Below the pieces are notes generated by a model. It had not been told where the DNA came from, did not search any database, and worked only from the letters and a program-made list of their open reading frames with translations. This document shows positions 23,701 to 25,336 of a stretch of DNA of 25,336 nucleotides, piece after piece; position 1 is the stretch's first letter, and each line of letters begins with the position of its first letter. Location of the stretch: positions 1 to 25,336 of IMG/VR virus record IMGVR_UViG_3300050014_000287; one strand, written 5' to 3'. The stretch is from a virus. A program made the position numbers and the translations under genes.

Positions 23701-24668
23701 CGCTCAGTGAGCAATACCAAAACGGCACACTAACAGGCTCAAGCAATTCATCTATCGTGTCCGTCGGCTGGCAGAACAGTAACACGGCTGTGGGAGCACA
23801 GGTACAGGTGCAGGCGGCTGGAGGGCCGTGGAATACCATTGGGAACATACAGGGCCAGGGCTGCACCTTTGTGGGCACAATCGGCGTTGCTTACAACGTG
23901 AGAGTGACCGGCTTTGATTGGCAGAGCAATTTAGTTGGTACTCCAGTCACAGCATCAATCACCGTGCAAGCCTCCACGAACGCCCCAGCCGCAGTCACCG
24001 GCTTCAACGGCTATGCTACATTGGCTCAAAACGTGCTTTTCTGGACTCCAGTCTCAGGAGCGGATCATTACGAAATACGCTACGCGGCCCAAGGTGCAGC
24101 CTCATGGAACACTGCGGTGGTACTGTGGGATGGGACTGGTACCACTTGGACGGATTCCGCTCTTCGGACAGGCGTCTACATGATCGTCGCGGTCAGCTCT
24201 TTGGCCACTGGCAGCCTGGAAAGTGTGAGTCCTGCAAATTGCCAGATCGCGGCTAGTAGCCAGTTGAATTACTCATCCTTTGCGGCATTTTTGAATACGG
24301 GCACAATCAGCGCATCAGGGCGGCTAACTTTCAGCTTGCCAGCCGGAAACGTCTACACCTCTTCGGGGCAGGAAATTTCCCTGGGTGTTCAGACTATCCA
24401 ATATCCTGGCACTCCGACACCGGGCACGAGCTATTACGGCTATGCCTTTTTGGATGCATCAGGCATACTCCATGCTATTCCTGATCCCGGAAGTGTTTCT
24501 CTTCCAGATCTTGCTCCGAATCCTACGCATGCTGCGGCTGCGGCCGCGGCGGGCATAGCCAACGCAATCATTATTTGGACGACGCCGAGCACGGGCGGCG
24601 GTGGCGGCAGTGGCGTAACTCTCCCTGGAAATGGCCCAAACAAACCACCTGGTTTCAGCTCTTATTAG
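20760..24668 (+). CDS. Central tail fibre / host specificity protein J with fused I-like beta-grasp domain
   Basis: 1302 aa. Residues 48-105 resemble a ThiS/ubiquitin-like beta-grasp domain (VIEIDPLDNESLAAIVTRVG, CSLNGGLIP, IWATAVSCGNDIVLFPRTAGG), followed by Gly-rich hydrophobic segments at 113-163. This matches lambda gpI, so I and J are fused. From about residue 500 the J homology is plain: LLGVKALATEQMSG, YDVLTNPTYGMGV, LIGCTSRDQAWRWAYHQLIS, GGRVQPGSTLTTLNIERTDL and KLFRVISIKQSGDF align in order with lambda J. Fibronectin type III-like repeats follow (one at about 1073-1162), then a Gly/Pro-rich tail. J is the tail tip protein that contacts the receptor. The start overlaps the K-like gene. 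Confidence 0.92.
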   Translation: METGLIPNELANITCVEPPISVPGLFPLACRSVHIIENLNPFRPEDKRVIEIDPLDNESLAAIVTRVGLHPEDYECSLNGGLIPTSEIWATAVSCGNDIVLFPRTAGGAAKSMLAILGGIVACLAVGLAMFFCPALVPFVLANWNIVVGGCFLGGEMLTAYLLQPGQPSPASYSTTYDPTGPKGLARPGVPVPKAYGTFGWCGNIVSSYVSFAGPKAYINALVSYGWGIANNIASPLLNNQNISNFADCSYQTRLGSNTQAAIDGFDSTVNGYPQDIELLVANGHFVVSGTGTNVQGLEITVKFPRGLYCVTADGNYVTCHFIYSIEVAPHDSNDWTMPLFPNMANTSTVASFHSGDTYETWPAWVVIPTDQFAGSGLVYASDNGTHTPGDPWTSTESVTTINPDGSSGSTSHTFQGVWQPCDPNTNPVLCSSWFQGFVHVQNYTTSAIFDTQCIYGLTPGQWDVRVTKICYYQDQHLPIYSDSTDAQHVADGWLWNINELFWSNLTYPNMVLLGVKALATEQMSGANIQIMATITHDIGADTVLPAALAIYEHDNPAIVAYDVLTNPTYGMGVLPVNIDVPAFVAWADFNDELVTNQNGSQVRRHIFAGVFDQTSDAWKTLQTIGNMSRAALVPLGMRYTVILDAPADPVQLFTVGNVKKDSFKEEWLSLDERATLIECAFADAARNYRMDLPVSAMTAADMNSGLEPKIARTQLIGCTSRDQAWRWAYHQLISTKLSLRTIQFSAPIEAVCCKIGSVIAFQSDVTQWGVGGRVQPGSTLTTLNIERTDLTFAPAAGWTVSVQHPVVNLGTAQVSSTSSNGSIVYTAAPLPLGRILKAVGPDGTEYTVNSYGGSALTLSGPSSLVSGQTITLYDQGMIECLNVLSVVTTPASSSGSGGAVITVSGSFSAVPSTDSSWAYGQSAGGQPAKLFRVISIKQSGDFNFDLVALEYNAVIYEDVVPNYGQIVGVPDSTPAIINLTLSEQYQNGTLTGSSNSSIVSVGWQNSNTAVGAQVQVQAAGGPWNTIGNIQGQGCTFVGTIGVAYNVRVTGFDWQSNLVGTPVTASITVQASTNAPAAVTGFNGYATLAQNVLFWTPVSGADHYEIRYAAQGAASWNTAVVLWDGTGTTWTDSALRTGVYMIVAVSSLATGSLESVSPANCQIAASSQLNYSSFAAFLNTGTISASGRLTFSLPAGNVYTSSGQEISLGVQTIQYPGTPTPGTSYYGYAFLDASGILHAIPDPGSVSLPDLAPNPTHAAAAAAAGIANAIIIWTTPSTGGGGGSGVTLPGNGPNKPPGFSSY

Positions 24669-24701
24669 CGCGGACTTTATGCGCGGTTTCATAGTGACAG
24701 T

Positions 24702-25336
24702 ATGAGACTGCGCACCCGCTTTCTGACTCTCGTTTTAGTGGTATCTGCTGCGGCTCTTCCTGCGCAGCAGATGACCACGATCACCGCCTCAAAACTGCTC
24801 AACATTGACGGTTCCCCGGTGACAGGAAAACTGTGCATAACGCCAGTGCAGCCCTCCGGATCAACCCAAGGATTCACCTTCGGCGGAGGTGGCCAGGGTG
24901 CTACCGCACAGCGTTGTTTCTCGGTGGCCGCCGGAGTGCTCCAATCAGGCGCGCAAGTGCCGGATACAAGCGCCAGCACACCCACCAATCTTTGCATCTT
25001 GGCGCAGCTCATCAATCCAAACCTGCCAACTTCCAGCAATCCGGTGCGCACCTGGCCTTGCCTCCAGCCAAGCGGGTCTACATGGTCTCTCGATTCCGTG
25101 ACCCTTTCCAGCGTTCCAGCGTTTCCCGTCTATCAGATTGTTGGCCCCACGGGAGCGACGGGACCGATGGGTCCATCGGGCGGATCAACTAACTGGCGCG
25201 GAGCATGGAGCGGATCAAACTCATACGCGGCTTACGATGCGGTGAGTTATGGCGGATCGTCGTACATTGCCACCGCGGCCAGCACTAATCAGTTGCCTAC
25301 CAACACTGCCTATTGGCAATTGCTGGCACAGGCGGG
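24702..25336 (+). CDS. Collagen-like tail fibre with signal peptide, 3' end cut by the window
   Basis: 211 codons are visible and the frame is open at the window edge. Residues 1-21 form a signal peptide (MRLRTRFLTLVLVVSAAALP, cut near AQQ). A domain of about 125 residues with several Cys follows (KLLNIDGSPVTGKLCITPVQ, TNLCILAQLINPNLPTS, TWPCLQPSGSTWSLDSVTL). Then come four Gly-X-Y triplets ([12 protein letters not shown]) and an aromatic module [40 protein letters not shown], like the two modules of the fibre at 5837. The DNA of the module is nearly identical to that of the earlier gene. It lies in the usual side-fibre position after J. The ribosome site is weak. Collagen-like repeats probably continue past the window. 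Confidence 0.8.
   Translation, partial: MRLRTRFLTLVLVVSAAALPAQQMTTITASKLLNIDGSPVTGKLCITPVQPSGSTQGFTFGGGGQGATAQRCFSVAAGVLQSGAQVPDTSASTPTNLCILAQLINPNLPTSSNPVRTWPCLQPSGSTWSLDSVTLSSVPAFPVYQIVGPTGATGPMGPSGGSTNWRGAWSGSNSYAAYDAVSYGGSSYIATAASTNQLPTNTAYWQLLAQA
25173..25296 (+). repeat. Fibre module repeat, copy 2
   Basis: Partner of the repeat at 6740, in the last gene of the window. The 28-base identity spans the codons for the end of a collagen run and the first residues of the aromatic module (PSGGSTNWR). Same orientation, about 18.4 kb apart. Confidence 0.75.

Noticed and set aside
1-25336. tRNA genes, attachment sites, integrase, lysis genes or origin
   Set aside because: None was recognised on either strand. 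The window appears to hold only morphogenesis and accessory genes, so integration status cannot be judged.

Overview
The window is a GC-rich stretch of a tailed, siphovirus-type phage or prophage, and almost all of it is the virion morphogenesis module. Gene order follows the lambda left arm: large terminase, a gpW-like protein, portal, protease plus capsid, FII-like joiner, tail terminator, tail tube, G/T chaperones, tape measure, M, L, K, I-J and a fibre. The window opens inside the large terminase gene and closes inside a collagen-like fibre gene. No integrase, repressor, replication or lysis gene and no attachment site is visible, so lytic phage and prophage cannot be told apart. A secreted accessory protein (16976-17944, minus strand) has a layout I associate with secreted proteins of Acidobacteriota. 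Together with the GC-rich codon use and the collagen-like surface proteins this suggests an acidobacterial host, but that is an inference and not a firm assignment.

Head region (1-12293): GpA-type terminase; an unknown acidic protein behind an 18-bp palindrome; a SprT-like zinc protein; a protein with a gpW-like C-terminus; a lambda-family portal. Next comes a cassette of three accessory genes (5837-9484): a collagen-like fibre with a signal peptide, a second exported protein and an unknown protein. The cassette ends in a clear terminator. After it lie a fused U35-type protease/HK97-type capsid gene, a small coiled-coil protein and an FII-like head-tail joiner.

Tail region (12345-24668): a single-stranded DNA-binding protein sits exactly where lambda has gene Z. 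The gpU-like and tail tube genes follow; the tube protein carries an N-terminal Ig-like domain. After a strong terminator come two tail assembly chaperone frames, apparently joined by a programmed -1 frameshift: the -1 frame is open across the junction, with a GGGGGAA run, a 5-nt spacer and a stem-loop. The tape measure gene then meets two minus-strand genes, the secreted accessory gene and a gpZ-like tail gene. Plus-strand M, L, K and fused I-J genes follow, tightly overlapped. The M-like protein carries an inserted jelly-roll-like domain.

The last gene (24702 to the window end) shares its layout (signal peptide, collagen repeats, aromatic carbohydrate-binding-like module) with the fibre near 5.8 kb, and the two share nearly identical DNA. 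The most unusual points are the frameshift signal, the SSB gene in the Z position with gpZ-like moved and inverted, and phage-encoded fibres that carry Sec-type signal peptides.
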